Assembly: GCF_901933205.1 (NCBI RefSeq)
Contig: NC_044572.1
Span: 61,972,965 to 62,036,964 of the forward strand
DNA from: Camarhynchus parvulus
Taxonomy: Eukaryota > Chordata > Aves > Passeriformes > Thraupidae
Reading direction: 5' to 3'
DNA length: 64,000 nucleotides
Positions 1 through 13,319 of this stretch are shown piece after piece; the stretch's first letter is position 1, and each line of letters begins with the position of its first letter. The notes under the pieces were generated by a model, which was not told the origin of the DNA, did not search any database, and saw nothing but the letters and a program-made list of their open reading frames with translations. A program made the translations under genes and the position numbers.

Positions 1-818
1 AACTCCCTGTGATGGAGGTGAGAGAGCAGCTGAGTGTCTGGGAGACACCCAAAGCCAAGACACCCCAGCTCCATAGAGGTATCAAAAATCGATGCAACCT
101 ACTGCTGAAACTTTTCCTATAAGCAGGAATTTTAAGGTAACCTCCTTGTTGCAGTCACACAAAGGCTCACTTGACCCTGCCCAGCTGCCTCAAACCATGA
201 CCATTACCCAAGAACAGAAGTTACTCTGTATATGCAATAGAGAAAACAAGCCAGGCAGTCTCCTGAGCTGGACATTGTTGATATGCCTGCAACCAAGTCA
301 CTGTATTTAGCTAAAAAAAATGTGTCTGAATGTGACTTTCACCACTTAGAAACATCACGCAGAATTCATTAAAGCCTCCTGCACTGAAGCTAGAAGAGAA
401 TGAATGGAGTATGTTTAGCACCACAAGTTATGCTTTCATTTTTCATATGCTGCATCCAATTGCAAAAAACAGAGCTCTTGGAGACGCTACCTCAAGCCCT
501 GTGCTTACAAACAATTCTGCTGAAGTTAGTCAAGCTGTATGCTTTTACCTGCAATTGGAAGAAAGCTAAGAAATGCACAGGTATGAGACACAGTGTTCCA
601 GGAAACATTAATGGAACAAAAAGAGTCCTTAATGCGCTTTCCCCTGTGGGCTGGCATGTCCATCCTGTGGGCAGGGTGAGACCTGAGAGGCCCCTCTGCC
701 CCAGCACACCCATAAACCAGCACCCAGGCATGTGGACTACCATAAACATGGTGAGATTGAAAAAAGGTATAAGGACACATGTGGGTCTAACACCTAGCAC
801 AGCACTTCTCCCTTTTAC

Positions 819-833
819 AAAAAAAAAAAAAAA
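819..833 (+). repeat. poly(A) tract
   Basis: Run of 15 A followed by an A/G-rich stretch. No recognisable SINE or LINE body precedes it, so it may be a simple homopolymer rather than a retroposon tail. Confidence 0.8.
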
Positions 834-1586
834 GAAGAAAATATTTAACATCAAACAAACTCACAGCATGTGTGCTACACTCCTATTTAGTGTACCAGGT
901 ATTTACTAAACTCTCTTGGAGACACATTTGCAAGCACTGCAAGTAATTCTTTCTCATGCCCTAGAGATTTTTCAAGTAATCCACCCATTATGAAATTACT
1001 TCAGTGCCATACAAAAACCTGGCTTGACATTGTTCACTCAGGATTCTGCTGTTTCCTGTAACTAAGGCTCCCTCCTTAAAAAATAAAATAGAAAAAGAAA
1101 ACCACCTGAAAAACATGAGTGTTCAAAACCAATGCTTAAAAATCAGGTCCTTGGGGAAAAAGAGTAATTACAGAAAGATTTAAAACATGTAACAGAGTGG
1201 TATTAAGATAAAGGGGTCAAATTACAAGATATAAACTGAGCTATGAAATTAGGACTTATGAAGACCAAGACAGCTGTCAGAAACCCACATTTCTATCAAT
1301 TTCAGTGAAATGCCATCATTACCAGTTTTGGTTACAAGTCCTTAGCTGTCCCAACTCTCTCAAGACAATGTCATTCAAAATTCTTTACTAAGACAGATTT
1401 TTTAAACTCAGCATCTCTGCTTAGAGGATTTGTCTGAGTCAAGTGCACTACAGCTTCTGTGGTCTCACACACAGACCACTAACCCACGGTGCATTAATTT
1501 CTCCTTACGATATGCACTGCCTACACAGAGCTACCTATCCAGTCCATACAGCATTACTTATCAGGCAATGATCCAGTTAAGCTGTA

Positions 1587-1654
1587 AAACATATGATTAA
1601 AGCCACAATTTAAAAAAGGCTTCATCTTCAAGAATGACATTTAATCATATGTTT
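1587..1654. repeat. 15-bp perfect inverted repeat, 38-nt spacer
   Basis: The arm AAACATATGATTAAA at 1587-1601 is the exact reverse complement of TTTAATCATATGTTT at 1640-1654. The spacer holds a smaller nested pair, AAGCC at 1600-1604 against GGCTT at 1618-1622, which overlaps the end of the left arm. It could form a hairpin or be a relic of a small palindromic element; no target-site duplication is obvious. Confidence 0.75.
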
Positions 1655-2282
1655 AAGTGCTCCTGTGTATCAAAGCCTGAATGTTCTGCTTTATTTAAAT
1701 GAGGTTATTAAGAAGTTAAACAAGTACTTAGATTTTCTGAAATCATGATCTCAAAAAAAGCAACCAGATCCACAAATAGAAGGTCTCATTTTAAATACAT
1801 TTTTAATATATTCAGAATTACTGTATTACATCTGAGCCTTAAAACAGCAAGCAGTTGATTACATGCATGTACAAGGAGAAGCCATTTCTGGATTACCATA
1901 ATATGCTACCAAGCTGAAGCATTAGAGAGAATAAAAGCGTTTCAATATCTGTTCTCTTTGAGCAAGGCTTAAGAAAAGTCAGACATATAATATTTCATTA
2001 CAGCTTTCTACACTGTAAAATTTTTATTGTCAGAAAACTTGTTTAAAGGACAAGCAGCCTAAGTAAATGTGCTGGTTACATGAGAACACACCAAAGGCAA
2101 TTTCTCTCACTTGTTTTCATTGGAATGCCTGGGGAAAAAAAAAAAACAAAACCTTGAGCTGCTGAGCTGCTGTTCAAAAAGCAGTAGCTATATGGAGTAT
2201 TTTCATATCAAGCTAGCAACCAAAAAATAAATATATCAAATACTTTTAAAGGAATGCAGTGAGTGGAAAGCCTCTTGTGCAC

Positions 2283-2309
2283 AAAAAAAAAAAAAAAAAA
2301 AAAAAAAAA
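2283..2309 (+). repeat. poly(A) tract, 27 nt
   Basis: An uninterrupted run of 27 A is the longest homopolymer in the window. Nothing upstream resembles a processed transcript or SINE body, so its origin is unclear. It is likely length-polymorphic. Confidence 0.85.
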
Positions 2310-5300
2310 GTTAAGGGAGTCAAGGGACTGACTATAGTAATTCAGAATATGATCTGGATTTCTGCCAGGAATTTTTATACCAGCACTTTAGGATATTTAA
2401 AATACACATTGAACAGCTTCCCAAATATCACGTACATCCAATAATTCCAAAACATTCTAATAAACCAAAACACCACTAGGACACATGCACATCAGTCTCC
2501 ACAAGGCTTTGAGAATACACTTGTTGGATAACTTCTCTACTGTACTGCAATACTGTGAGGTCTGAATAACTTTGAAAATTTAGAACACCAGTCCTTCACA
2601 GCAACTTCTTGTGACCCTATGTCAATATGATCTCAAGGAGGTGGGGTTTTTTGCAAGAAGACCATGGATATTAACTGAATATAGCAGAATATATACTTTT
2701 TTTCTGAAACAGATGTGACTGAAGTTGTGGGAATCCTTTATAGATTTCCTTGCTATACTGCTTGAGAACAGGTAAGAGGGAAAAAAGTGGGGTTTTCCCC
2801 CTTCCACTCTTAAAAAGCAGGAGAGTTCAAGCACAGGGCATCTACAAGTTAATGGTGAAATAAATGCTGCTACTCACAGCTGAAGGCAGCTAGGAAAAGC
2901 ACTTTTGGATCACTTAAAGATAAAAACATGTCAACTAAAAGAGAAATAACTCAGCCTGTTATTAAACTGAAAGGCGTAATCAAAACATGTTATTCGACTC
3001 TTTCCAATACTGACAGGAGCCACACAATGGCAATACTCATGGAGTCCATGAGGATGGGAGGAAGCCATTCTGTATGGAATGAGTTCAGACCATACTGCAG
3101 AAGCCACCACTTTCACTCAGTTCTGTGCTTGAAACTAGCACATATCCAAGTTCAGGACACAGCTCTATCAACACTGGCAGGCTGGAAAGCCACAGCTTCC
3201 TGCACCAGATCTCCTGGGTGTGAGTGCTGGGCAGGCCTGTGGGTTTCCATCTTAGGATGACCCAGATGTATCAGGCTTACTGTGCCTGGTGCTGGCCCCA
3301 GACACAGGCTTATCGTGACCCCCTGGTCCTGCAGGAGGTCAACAGCAGGATTCTCCTAAGGTTTTATGTTCATCCTGGTCACTGTGCTCAGCAAAGTTGA
3401 TCAGCACAACATGCAGTGAAACAAAATGCAGTCAGAGAAGAGAACTAGAGTGGTTTTGGCATCAAACATTTCCAAATATTTCCAAAATATATTCAAACAA
3501 CAAAATTATACCAAGTGGAATCCCAAGTACTGGTTACCAGGTCTGAGATTAAAATCTAATGCTTTTCTAAATAACATCCTCTGTTCTTAACAACACTGTG
3601 CAACATATGCTAATGCTAAGCTACAAGGAATTTCCACCCAAACTAGTTTGGTGTACTTTACTTTTAACATCCTGCTGACAAGAGGTAATATACCACTATT
3701 AAATAAAAACACATTGCTCAAAATGACAAATGACAGATCTTTCTTTCAGACCACATCAAGGCTTTTGGTAACTGTGGCATTTACTAAGTAAAAGGAATTG
3801 ACCTTTTGGGAGGTCAAATGGGTTGATAACTTGGCTAGCTGTTTTTGCTAAAACAGGAATAGAAAGTCAGATGTAACAATTTGCCTTTGACACAGAAAAA
3901 AATGTTTATTTTTGTTAATCAGATAACAAAACCTTGGGATATGCTAAATCCCTGAGCTGGAATGTTTACAGTTTAGATAGGATGTGTTCAGAAGACATTT
4001 GCAACACTAGCCTGTTCTAACATAAAGGACTTTTAGGAGAGACTTGTAAATACACATTGTTAAAGTGAAAGCAATGGAAAAGCAGTGGAAAACAGAGGGA
4101 CCAGCTTCATGTGAATGTAGTTTGCACTCTTCTTCTAACAAGAAACTAACTGGACTCTTGGGGACCCCTGGCTGGAGACTGCCAAAGCTGTGTCTGGAGC
4201 AAGCAGTGTCCCAACTGCAAGGCAAGCAGGTCAAGGCAAATAGAGATGTGACACAAAGCCAGGCCTCCCAAGAGCCAGCAAGAACCTTACTGGTGTCAAG
4301 AGGAGAATGCAGAGTTTGCCAGAAGCCAAGGAACAACTCAACTGACAGGAACAATGAACCTGATCCTTCACTGAATTCTGCAAAATGTACTGAAAGCCAT
4401 CTAATGGGGAAAAAAAATTATCATGTGTTTGTTTTTAGAAGGGATGACCTGAGAATTTTTCTTTCAGTGCTTGCAATAAGATGATACCTTTAACATCTCT
4501 CTCATGTAGTTTTGTTAAGCCACAGAAGGTGCAAACTTGCAAGAATATGGTCCTACAGACTTTTTTCACTGCAAGCATTGAAAAGCACTTTTAACAACTT
4601 TAGATTTACATCAACAGAAATAACAGAATAAGTTGATTTTCCTCCTTTAACGATTTTTGTGCAACTGCTTAGTGAACAAAACTAATACATATAATATTTT
4701 AATCTGCCCCTATCTAATCTTACAGCCAAATACACTGCTGATTATTACACAATAAATATGCTATTTGAGGTAACCAAAATAAAAGAACTGAAACATTGAA
4801 AACTGCCCTTGACCCAAATGTATCTCAGTGACCTAGAAAGCTTACCCAGTGGTAGCTTTCAAGTCTTAGCTACAAGGACAGTCAGTGAATCAAAGACTGG
4901 AAGTCAAAACTGAGGATTAGACCTTGGGGAAGTCACTATCTCTAACGTAAGCCTTTGCCATTAAGAAAACAACATGAACAGCTACTGACTATGCTGAAAT
5001 TTGGCAAGAAACAATAGTAGAGGTTTGGACCCGGACATGAGGCTGTTTTGAAACTAAACACATTTATTGAAGTAACTATTACTACTGCTTTTCATGACTG
5101 GTAGTTAAACTAGTCAGAGTGTATCCCTAAACCACTCCTCTGCCAGCTCCTCAACAAGTCCTTCCAAAGGCAACTGGAGATGAGGAAAGGACAAGTTCTA
5201 GCTCTGGCCTGATCTGCAGAGGCAAAAAAGGAGAAGTAAGCACCAGTAACAGTCCCCTGACTTAGCATCTCTCTGCTTGTCCTCTCAGTATTCACATCTC

Positions 5301-6878
5301 ACCTCCCTCTTTCCCAGCCCACGCATGGAAAAAGGTAAGAGCCCAGCACACTGGGAGACAGATCCTGGAAGGAATTCTGCTGCAGGCAATTGCTTCCATA
5401 TTGCCTACTGCTCCAGTGTGGAGGAGCCCCATGTGCCCAGGCTTTGAATTTGGGGCACCTCTAACCTCTGGTAGGCCTCAGTACATGCTACTTAACAGAA
5501 GATGTGGACTATGCTGGAATACCTTCAACTACTATTAGTCTTACACTCTTGACAAACTTTAACAGACGTGTATTTTTAAAACAACTGTATATTCCCATTT
5601 CTATAAATAAACATTTTTAACACACATTGTCTATTTTGCTCTGCATTTTATTAACAGTGTAAGACAAATACTACATTTGCTTAAACCTGAGTAAAAAAGC
5701 TGTTTGGCTGATGACACTGTCTATCACACAACACAACGCTGTCTCATTGCTGCCCTGCCCTCCCCCGCCCTATTTTCCACATCCCCCTTCTGTCTCTGTG
5801 CTTCAGGCTCCAAGCATTCACAAAAAGATTTCTGCCGGTACTGTGCCAAGCACAGGGAACACAGTTAGTTTCTCAGGGGCTCAATGTAACTACTTAGAAA
5901 TCCAGATGTTAGTATAAGACATGTAATAAACCAGAAGTGTCCATCAAACGCAGTAAGAGGTTTGCATTCATCAGTCCCTCACTTCAATTCCAAATTTCAA
6001 CATTCATTGCAGAAATAATTACAAGGGAGAACAGCAACCTGCAAACACAAGAGATTTCAGCCTTAAGTGCCTCAGCCTCTGCTAACAATTGGCTAGTCTC
6101 TACATGATCTTAGCCATGCAGTCCAAGTCCTGCCAAGGAGAGTGTTTCCAAAGGAGTGCTTTTCAATGGACCTGTGCATTATGTGTGCAAAGATAAGCAA
6201 CTGGGAGCTTATCTTTGTAAGAAGCTGCCCCACCTCCCAAACTCTCAGGAAAATGAGTAAGTAGAGCTGAAAAGAATTCATAGACTTGTTACATTATAGG
6301 ATTACAGTCTTACAGAAAACTTTCTAGAAACTTTCTGCTAGCTGGTCTTTTAATTATGAACATGACAACTAATGCCTATAGGCAAAATAGGCATTTTGTC
6401 CTCATTGTCATGGAATTTGGAGAAAAGACAAGAATTCCTGACTTTTTTCTACTCTCCACAAGTGTATGTTCCCTTAATTTGTTGGTCTATCCTCCCAAAA
6501 TGTGATAAGCAAAGTCAACAAGGGGGTTGAAATTGCTCAAGCCATGCACATTGCTTGGGTATTTGCAACAAAAACATCGACCAATACTAAAAATACACGT
6601 CCTCACGGTAGTATTTTCCAAATTATGTACATATATGTGGCTTCTACTTCACTCCTGGCAAAGGGCATGATTGTCTTTCCCACAGATTTTCTGTGGAAAC
6701 TGTGATGAAGAATCTCCACCGCTGAAACCATGAGGGTAGAGGAGAGGAGAGGTCAAGAGGGTGCAAGATTGCATCTTCTCCATTGTGCAAAATTTCAGCA
6801 AGCAAGTTATTGCTGGCCCCGTGGATGTTATCTTAGCCCTAAAATGGGCAAACCCCATGGGGAAGAGTTCCAGTATCA

Positions 6879-7688
6879 GTGGTTGGCAGAGCGCCCGCTG
6901 CTGTGAAAAATGTTCCAGTGACTGCAATGGTAAACAGCCCACAGGATCACCTCCATTTCCCCAATGACTACAGCTTTGAAACCCTATTTTTTGAAGGGGG
7001 GGAAGACTGGCTTGTTTTCCTTCATCATCTTGCCACCTCCATCAGAATGCTTCAAAAATTAATCACAGGCAGAACATACAAACTCTCCCATCTACTGCTC
7101 AGACACAACCAGTGCCAGCCTGTGTGTCACTGCTTCTACTTAACTCTGGAATTTTTTTGCATGCAAAGGATTAGCCTGGATGCGAGTTGTCGTGAAACAT
7201 GTTTTTCCTTCTATGTACAAAGGGATTTAGAGTGTGCAATTTTGAACTATTTGCAGCTATATATACACACGTGCAAAGAAATCTCCCCTACGCCACAGCA
7301 ACATTCAGCACGTAAGAGTGTAACCAGAGGTAGCCTCCAATTAATTGTTTCAGTCCCCAAAAACAGATACAGCTCTTCTGTGCCCATGATTTTTCCTTTT
7401 TGCACATATATAGAACACATCAATGTTTTCAGATCTGCAAGTTTCGCTCCTGTCTATCTGAAAATTCAACATGAATTCAATATCATCAAAGCCTCTGTCA
7501 GATACCCAGACAACGTCCACTCCTTGAGTAATGACTCATGTCTTATACTTTCCATCCTCTCTGCATTTTTACAACAAAGCAAAAGGCAGAAAAGCTTGCA
7601 ACAGACACAAATACTGACAGCCTCAATTAAAGGGCAGAAGCATGAGCATGACAGTAAAATGGTAATTTTTCCTTCTAATAAAAAGTGA
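6879..7688 (+). other. long unexplained open reading frame, probably not a gene
   Basis: This is the longest open frame in the window: 269 residues from a GTG, or 253 from the first in-frame ATG at 6927, ending at TGA 7686-7688. I recognise no domain, signal peptide or convincing membrane segment. The middle part is Cys-rich (about residues 80-115 of the longer frame). It ends about 25 bp before a CR1 fragment. In AT-rich DNA an open frame of this length is uncommon by chance but not impossible across 64 kb and six frames. With no recognised homology or promoter, I treat it as unproven. It could be a chance frame, a decayed retrocopy or part of an unrecognised exon. Confidence 0.12.
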
Positions 7689-7711
7689 TTCTGTATTCTG
7701 TCTCCTAACCA

Positions 7712-8516
7712 GCATCTGGACAAACTAGAGAAGTGGGTGCATAAGAACTAAACGGCTCAGCAAGTCCAAGTGCAAAGTGCTGCACCTGGGTCAGGGCAAT
7801 CCCAGACATGGGTACAGAATGTGAGAAGAACTCATTGAGAGCTGCTCTGTCAAAAAGGACTTGGCGGGTCTCGTGGATGAAAACTTGGACATAAGTCAAC
7901 AGCATCAGTGCTTGCAGTCCAAAATGCCAACCACACCCTCAGCTGCAAAAGCAAAGTGGGCAGGAGATCAAGAGAGGGGATTCTGCCCCTCTACTCTGCT
8001 GACACTCCACCTGGAATTCTGAATCTAGCCCTGTGGTCCTCAGCACAGGAAGCATGTGGCCCTGTTTAGAGCACATCTAGAAAAGAGCAACAAAGATGAT
8101 CAGAGGGCTGAAACAACTCTCCTCCAAAGACAGGCTGAGAGAGCTGGGATTGTTCCGCCTGGAGAGGGGAAGGCTCCAGGAACACATCAGTGTGGCATTC
8201 CAGTAGCTAAAGGGGGTCTGTAAAAAAAGAAAAGTAATTTTTACAGAGGCAGATAGTGATCAAACAAGTGGAATGGTTTTAAAGTAGAAGAGGGGAGATT
8301 TACATTAGGTGTTTGGAATAAATTCTTTCCTCAGAGGGGTAGTGAAACACCAGAACAGACTGCCTAAAGAAGCTGTGGACGTCTCATCCTTGGAAGGTCA
8401 GGTTGGATAGGCCTATGAACAACCTGGTCTAGTGGAAGGTCTCCCTGCCCATGGCAGGTAGGCTGGAACTAGATGGTCATAAAGGTCCCTTTCAACCCAA
8501 GCCATTCCATCACTCT
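7712..8516 (+). mobile_element. CR1 LINE 3' fragment
   Basis: This is a 5'-truncated copy of chicken repeat 1, a non-LTR retrotransposon. Recognisable CR1 blocks run in order: the 'aagtgcaaagtgctgcacctgggtc' region near 7770 (cited here only as a landmark), the segment specifying removal of multiple-transcript start at about 8090-8170 ('ggctgagagagctggg'), and the typical end near 8430-8516 (AGGTCTCCCTGCCCATGGCA, then CCTTTCAACCCAAGCCATTC). The tail ends in a degenerate version of the 8-bp ATTCTATG unit. Many substitutions and short gaps show that it is old. No reverse transcriptase frame survives. Confidence 0.9.
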
Positions 8517-11500
8517 ATGCTCTCTTGTCTCTCCTTGCAACAAAAAAGCACGTGTAACGAGTACCCCTGACGGCTGTGTCTACAACAGGCTCAGGAAATA
8601 CACAGGAAGAAACCCATGCAGGGAATTTGTTCTAGTGTGCATGGACCCAAAAGTCAGACGCACGTGTCCCAAATCACTGTGCCTGGTGCTGGCTGGCTTG
8701 GGGACTCCAAAGAGATATTGACTCCAGAGAGATATTGACTCACTCAGAAGGAGCAAGGATGCTAAATTAGCCCAAACTCAACCAAAGCTGGAACTGTGCT
8801 TGCAGGAACAAGGACACTCAAAGCAGAAGGTAAACTGGTGACCTTTCTAACTACATTTTATTGGGTTTTTCTTGTGGGCTGAGCAGATTCCCCTAAAAAT
8901 ATAGGAAAAAAACACCCAGATCTTGGGCAACTCATGACATTTTTTCATTATTATAATAGAATAAAAGAAACCAAAAATTAGAAACACATATTTCATTGTG
9001 CACAAGTGACCAATACATACAAAGATATCTAGGAAACTCCAAAAAGAAGTGGATTTTTACATTGCTACATTTTTTATTTGAAAGTATGCTTACAATGCAA
9101 TTAACCTAGTTATGCTCTGGAGCCTAAAAATTTCTACTTGGCACCTCTGTTCCTCCTGGAAGACTAGGAGTTGGAAAAGTTCTACTTCAGCAGGAAGGAA
9201 AGGATAAGGACCTTTGTAATTTGAGGTACTTTTTTTTTTTTTTTAGTGTTTTAGTATCTCCTAGCAGAGACCTATTTTATGAATGTAAAGCCCACTCAGT
9301 TCCCACTGAGCCAAAACTATTTAGAAGAGACACAGAACGATTACTGAACACTATTTTCTTACTAATCAGCACAAAGTTATTTGGCACAAGCATCTCTGTA
9401 AATGTTTGTCCAAGACTAGGTAAATTTGCAGTGTACGATGGCCCTCAGACCCGTGCTTCTGTCAAGTGAGAAGGCTCATAGTCTAGCACTGCAGCTCAGC
9501 TATGCTTCAGCAGAAATACAGAATGCTAGAGGCTGAGCTTAATATCACTGCTGTCTTTCCTTTTGGATGTGCTCTTTCATGTTTTCTTCAATGCTTCCCT
9601 TTGCAAACCAAAAGAAGATTAGTTTTCAAATGGAATGAATGTAAGGGCAAAGAAGACAATTTGTGAAGTGCATTATACTGGGCTCAGCTTTGGCCTGGAG
9701 AAACCAGAGGAAGAGGAGGGAACTGTACCCAGCTCTGGGCAAGTACCAGAGGAAAAGCACAGCTCCAGAATCACTTTCAGCCTCACAAAGCTGAAGGCAA
9801 AGTCTGCTTTAGGATATGCAAGGAGGTCTGATGGGCTCAGCTCACAGCGACACTGGCAGCCTGCCACAGTATTTTGTTCACGTGTGCCTGAGATATCCAT
9901 GGGCCCAGAGCTGTAATTATGGTCTCAGATATCACAGTACTACTAGCCCAGGAGATATTTATGGATCTGATCCGTACAACCTATAGGCACTGTGAAGTTT
10001 CAGGCACATTCAAGAAAACTCCCCACTCCAGAAGAGGGACAGCAAGTCTACAGCAGTTCTTTCAAGCTACATCAAAGCAACACACTCCACTGGGTCTCAG
10101 TCACTGAAAGGTCTGAACAGGGTGAACTGCAGGCACAGGGCTCAGGCTCACACCACAGATTATATCAGAGGCATAGTAATGAGCTGTGAACCAGGTTAAG
10201 CATTAGCACTGCTTGTTTCCCTACAGAGTCGTTTGCTGATTCTCACAGTTGCATTTTAAACTCACAATAATAATATGGACAAGTACATACTTTCCTCCAC
10301 CAAAAGGGAAAGGGCAGAGAACCACTTCCACACTATTTATTTCTACAAAGCTAATGAAGCATTTAGAGAATAGAGTGCAATGCAAAAACCTAGCTAGAGA
10401 GAAAAATCTCCATATTGTTTGCTATTTATATTGCTAACTTTTGCCCCAAGGCATACTTCCACACAAACAGAATTGCCAAAAGGTCACATCTGCGGGAAAG
10501 AAGCCCACAACCACCAGTGAGGCGCATGCAGAATATACCTCAGCTGGGGGAGTAGAAGCTATTCCAGGTTGCCAAATGCTAGTTCCACATGAAGCCTAGG
10601 GAGGTTTCTGTGTCCTTGTGTGAGCAGACAGGACTTTGTGTGAAATACCCCCATCAGCCAGTAAGATGCATGGGAGAAAAGGAGTTTGATTGTCATCACA
10701 CTTGTTCGGCTCTGGAGTACCTCTGGTTTATTTTGAAAGAATACCTCCACTTTCCTACAGCTTTAGACACTCTGCAAACACACACTTCTCAATTCATAAT
10801 CTAAAGCATTACTTTCAGCAGCATAACTGCATCCGTGCAGACTTATCAACGTGCAGTTCTTTCTCCAAAATAGCTTATGTTCATTGATGGAAGCGTTTCA
10901 GACACTTTCATGTTAAAGCAACAACTCAGACACCCACTCATATTCAGGCACAGACAAGTCCTATACAGGACAAGCATCAGGACAATCTGTTTGTTTTGAA
11001 AAATATTTAAGATCAGGATTTTGAAACTTCTGTTTCCGTAAATATTGGAATCCCAAACCCAGTGCCTGCCCTTAACCGAGACCGCTTGCCCTTCAAGCTG
11101 AGGGCAGCCAAACATATCAGATTGCTCTGCCTGCTCACAGGCACTTGGAAAGCTGCATGGGGGTATTTCAGTCACAGACTGTATCTCTGCTAAAATTTAC
11201 TTCTTTAAAGCATTAGTGTCTATTGATCAAGAGGATTCAAAGCCACACTGCAATGCTTTCTTTACTACAGTAATTCTAAATATTTTACAACTTACAGTGC
11301 TCTCTGAAGGAAGACATTCGATATTGCTGCATGCAGTTAGGAAGCAAAGTGCTTTTGTATGACAGAAAATACAGAGCTTTAAAATAAACTAGACTGAAAT
11401 ATATTCATTACTAGAGCTGCTTTGCACTGAGAAAGCCTTATGATGAGAAAGCAGGGCAAACATTCCAGTAAATGCAGTTGTCTGTTCTCAGCATCAAAAA

Positions 11501-12147
11501 ATTTTAAATGCAAACTAGAAAACTAAAGTATGGCAGATTTTCTATGTGCTTACATAAACGACATAACCCTAAACCCTGATCAGATTAGAAGTGTACATTA
11601 ACACGGATTAGAAGTTAACATATGTACAATACAGATGAACGTCTTTTTTCCTTCCTGATAACAGCTGCATGAAACTGTGGCAGAAGAAATGCCTTTAAAC
11701 CAAGAGGAAGTATCAGCATTTTAAACTCAGGCTTCCGCCAGCTTAATCAGGTATTTTTTCAGTATGAAAGAAGTTCTTCTATTTAAACTAAAACATATGC
11801 CATTTCAGCAATTGCTTTTCACACAGATTTATCCTAATTCTGCAGTATTTTTAAACACTTCACACAGAAGTTATACTGACAAAAGTAATTTCATCCTTTT
11901 GGGAAGTACTTGACATCTATTTATTTTCAGCCTTTTAACAGTCAGAACACCAAGGTTTCCTTCTGCCTCAGCTCTAAGCGCCACATCGTTTGATTTTAGC
12001 CAACCACAAATAACATTTATTTTAGCTATTTAATCATTCTAGTCCTTACCTTAAAAAAAAAAAAAGCTTTTTCCATTAGAAGCAAATGCTGGCTTTCTGT
12101 TCTTTGAGGGTATCCTAAAACAGGCAGAAAGCTGTATTCCAACATAC
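8517..12147. other. AT-rich non-coding stretch, no recognised gene
   Basis: I see no exon or named repeat here. A T homopolymer lies at 9230-9244. The longest open frames are about 110 codons and resemble nothing I know. A weak match to wording seen in repeats ('ctgtgcctggtgctggc') occurs near 8680 and again near 3280, which may mark a low-copy avian repeat, but the matched segment is too short to call. Confidence 0.55.
9230..9244 (+). repeat. poly(T) tract
   Basis: Run of 15 T. No retroposon body was recognised on the minus strand next to it. Confidence 0.8.
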
Positions 12148-12640
12148 CTTGAAAGGAGAGTAGCGCTCACTGCCAGCTGTGTGACTTTTCAGCGGCTGCA
12201 CTCAGACTCGGGCATTCCCAAAGAACCACGATGCCACAGAGCCGCGGAGCTCGCAGCGAGGAGCGGAGCCGATTGCTCTTACACGCCCTTCCTCGTCCCT
12301 GGCTCTCTGACAGCTGAACACTTGTAAGGGCTGCAGCAGCGCTCGTCTCCCAGCCCCTGTGCCACTCCGAGAAATCATCCCCTCCCTGCTATTAAGTGCG
12401 TGCTGCCATTATATCTTACCCGCGCCTCACAGCCCGCATGCAGTGGCTGTGGGAAAGCTGCATTTATTTGTACAGGAAGCGTGAGCACAGCACTTCCTAC
12501 TTCCCATCCGAGACTCACTTCAGCCGCAGGTGATCGCCGGCACCCGGGCAGCTCCCAGCCAGGGCACACCCTCACCTTCTGCTTGGGGTCTCTGGGCAGC
12601 TTTCAGCCGCCGCTCCCACCCCAGCCCCGACAGGGTAAAA
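12148..12640 (-). promoter_or_regulatory. candidate CpG promoter and first exon on minus strand (possibly RNF144B)
   Basis: This block has roughly 30 CpG dinucleotides in about 500 bp, against almost none in its AT-rich surroundings, so it looks like a modest CpG island. On the minus strand it ends with a consensus splice donor, AAG|GTATGT, the last exon base being 12148 and the GT at 12147-12146. That layout fits a non-coding first exon transcribed leftward. In human the gene divergent from DEK is RNF144B, an RBR E3 ubiquitin ligase. At about 43 kb from the DEK start, the distance is reasonable for a bird given the larger human interval. I did not find any RNF144B coding exon in the window, so the name is inference only. 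Confidence 0.35.
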
Positions 12641-13319
12641 CTGAAAGCAGCGAGGCTTCAGATGTGACACTCAACAGAGCCCTCCCAAATTAACCTGTTT
12701 GGGGAGAGCAGTTTGCATAGCAGCTGATGTCTGAAACCTCGCTGGCTTCTGCTTGTGAAAAATGTCATCTAAAAAAAAAAAAAAAGTGATTTCTTCACGT
12801 TGGAGGGGAAGTGAGCAAAAAATCTAAACTCAAAAGTGAAGCACCCGTGTAATTTCAGATCTGAGTGTTTAATGATGATGGTGCTCATTTTACTCTGTCA
12901 ATACTAAAATTACACTCTTTAAGCTGTCCCTGTGTGCAAGAGGGCTTGGGAATCCTGCAGTTCCGTATTCCAGACCCAGGGGTGTGATTCACAGCAGCCA
13001 AGTAGCAGGACAATATCTAATTGTGCCACATGACACCAAACCCTCAAGAACTTTTCCTGCCGTAGGAAATGCACCACACCCACAGATAAGAAATATAGAT
13101 ATATCAGAGTGAAGAGGGTGCAAAAAACCAGAAGGAAGTATAAATGTTAATCTACAATTTTCTTATGATGAAATAAATTTACTTTGTACTTCATGCAATC
13201 ATTGCTGGCATTTTGCCTTCAGTACTTTCCTGTGAAAAATTATATATAGGCATTTCTTCCGGGGTGTATAAAAGTTCACAGCTGAGCTTTTAGTTATTTT
13301 CAGACAATTATACTGCACC

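Larger units (their letters stand above)
1..7711. other. AT-rich non-coding stretch, no recognised gene
   Basis: No exon, RNA gene or known repeat family was recognised here on either strand. The open frames are short and without recognisable domains, except the long frame at 6879-7688, listed separately. There are two A homopolymers (819-833 and 2283-2309) and an inverted repeat at 1587-1654. If the 12.15-12.64 kb block is the first exon of a minus-strand gene, this stretch would be its first intron. A by-eye search for RNF144B cysteine motifs on the minus strand found none here. Confidence 0.6.
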
